From an uncultured Rubrobacteraceae bacterium (GTDB taxonomy: Bacteria; Actinomycetota; Rubrobacteria; Rubrobacterales; Rubrobacteraceae): a DNA stretch of 38,161 nucleotides. A program made the position numbers and the translations under genes. Each line of letters opens with the position of its first letter. Within the stretch, counting starts at the first letter, position 1. The notes under the pieces are model-generated. The model saw only the letters and a list, made by a program, of their open reading frames with translations. It was not told the origin of the DNA and did no database searches. The stretch spans positions 1,570-39,730 of the forward strand of contig CADCVF010000033.1 of assembly GCA_902806095.1 (NCBI GenBank), written 5' to 3'. This document shows, one piece after another, positions 37,769-38,161 of this stretch.

Positions 37769-38161
37769 AGAAGACCTACGATTATATCCACCGCTACCGT
37801 GGCTACTGGTCTGGCGGGGGCAAGTGCCGCATACGGATCTTCCAAGAAGACGGGCGCACCCCTATGGTGGTCTGCTCGCAGCTGCCGGACAACGGGAATA
37901 CTAGCGTGACCAACATGGCCGAGTACCTGGCTGCCGAGGTGGTCGTAGACCATTCCCTGCCCACGCCCTTCGCCTGGATCGAGCACTACCCTGAGCATAG
38001 AGGGAAGCCCAGCGAGTATTCACTGGTCACTTTTTCTTCCTGGGAGAGTGGAGAAGTGTGCCTTGGAGGGGTGTGGCGTTGCCGGGTGGGATCTCCAAAG
38101 TGGGTATCATTGCGCCCTGGAGCCAGAGTGCTCCTCGTGGGAAGGAAGACGAGCAGGGCGT
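37765..38161 (+). CDS. Hypothetical protein, partial (leaves the window)
   Basis: GTG 37765 overlaps the previous stop. The frame is open for 132 codons to the window end: MKKTYDYIHRYRGYWSGGGK, CRIRIFQEDGRTPMVVCSQL, MAEYLAAEVVVDHSLPTPFA. Mixed alpha/beta, with an IEHYPEHRGKPSEYSLVTFS segment. Not recognised. Sixth gene of the overlapping series. Confidence 0.6.
   Translation, partial: MKKTYDYIHRYRGYWSGGGKCRIRIFQEDGRTPMVVCSQLPDNGNTSVTNMAEYLAAEVVVDHSLPTPFAWIEHYPEHRGKPSEYSLVTFSSWESGEVCLGGVWRCRVGSPKWVSLRPGARVLLVGRKTSRA

Overview
The window reads as chromosomal DNA of a high-GC, Gram-positive-type bacterium, most like a deep-branching actinobacterium of the Rubrobacter kind. This is inferred from protein style, purine-rich ribosome sites (GGAGG), frequent GTG starts and ATGA/GTGA gene overlaps; no rRNA or marker gene is present to prove it. 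It is an accessory region: mobile-element modules at both ends and in the 27.8-32.8 kb zone, dispensable metabolic genes between them, and many decaying genes.

Left end (1-2.4 kb): tail of an unknown gene, a DndC-like PAPS-reductase-family gene, a 3' fragment of tRNA-Gln(CUG) flanked on both sides by tandem 11-bp repeats (an attP-like integrase site), a tyrosine integrase that has lost its N-terminal domain, and copy A of a ~216-bp structured repeat. From 2.7 to 8.4 kb lie redox and stress genes: an SDR, a glutaredoxin, a zinc alcohol dehydrogenase, a YghA-type SDR, small unknown proteins and a truncated inorganic pyrophosphatase.

From 9.1 to 17.0 kb is a plus-strand catabolic cluster: frameshifted class III CoA-transferase, two SDRs, thiolase, amidase-signature hydrolase and a penicillin-acylase-type Ntn hydrolase. 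It fits release of an acyl group from an amide followed by beta-oxidation-like cleavage; the substrate is unknown. Short remnants of another thiolase and of SDR N-termini lie between these genes. From 17.1 to 19.6 kb are a truncated ATPase, a frameshifted DUF1801 gene and two vapBC toxin-antitoxin pairs, the second with a nonsense codon in the toxin. From 19.7 to 26.5 kb is a second catabolic block: DSD1/D-threonine-aldolase-like PLP enzyme, Gfo/Idh/MocA dehydrogenase, sodium:solute symporter and RidA on plus; a TIM-barrel-like unknown protein and an SDR on minus.

From 27.0 to 32.8 kb come a heavily mutated secreted nuclease (SNase plus Excalibur), a 418-residue unknown protein, two small genes, a strong terminator, and a replication module: a primase-polymerase split by a frameshift and a primase/helicase-type ATPase, followed by copy B of the structured repeat in inverted orientation. 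From 32.9 to 38.2 kb: a flavin monooxygenase behind a truncated TetR gene, an IS982-like insertion sequence that cuts a second integrase, and a divergent run of at least six tiny overlapping genes that leaves the window.

The least explained signals are the structured repeat with helically phased GCGGTCGGTA-type sites (copies 30 kb apart, one beside the replication genes), the attP-like tRNA-Gln junction, and the amidase/acylase/thiolase cluster.
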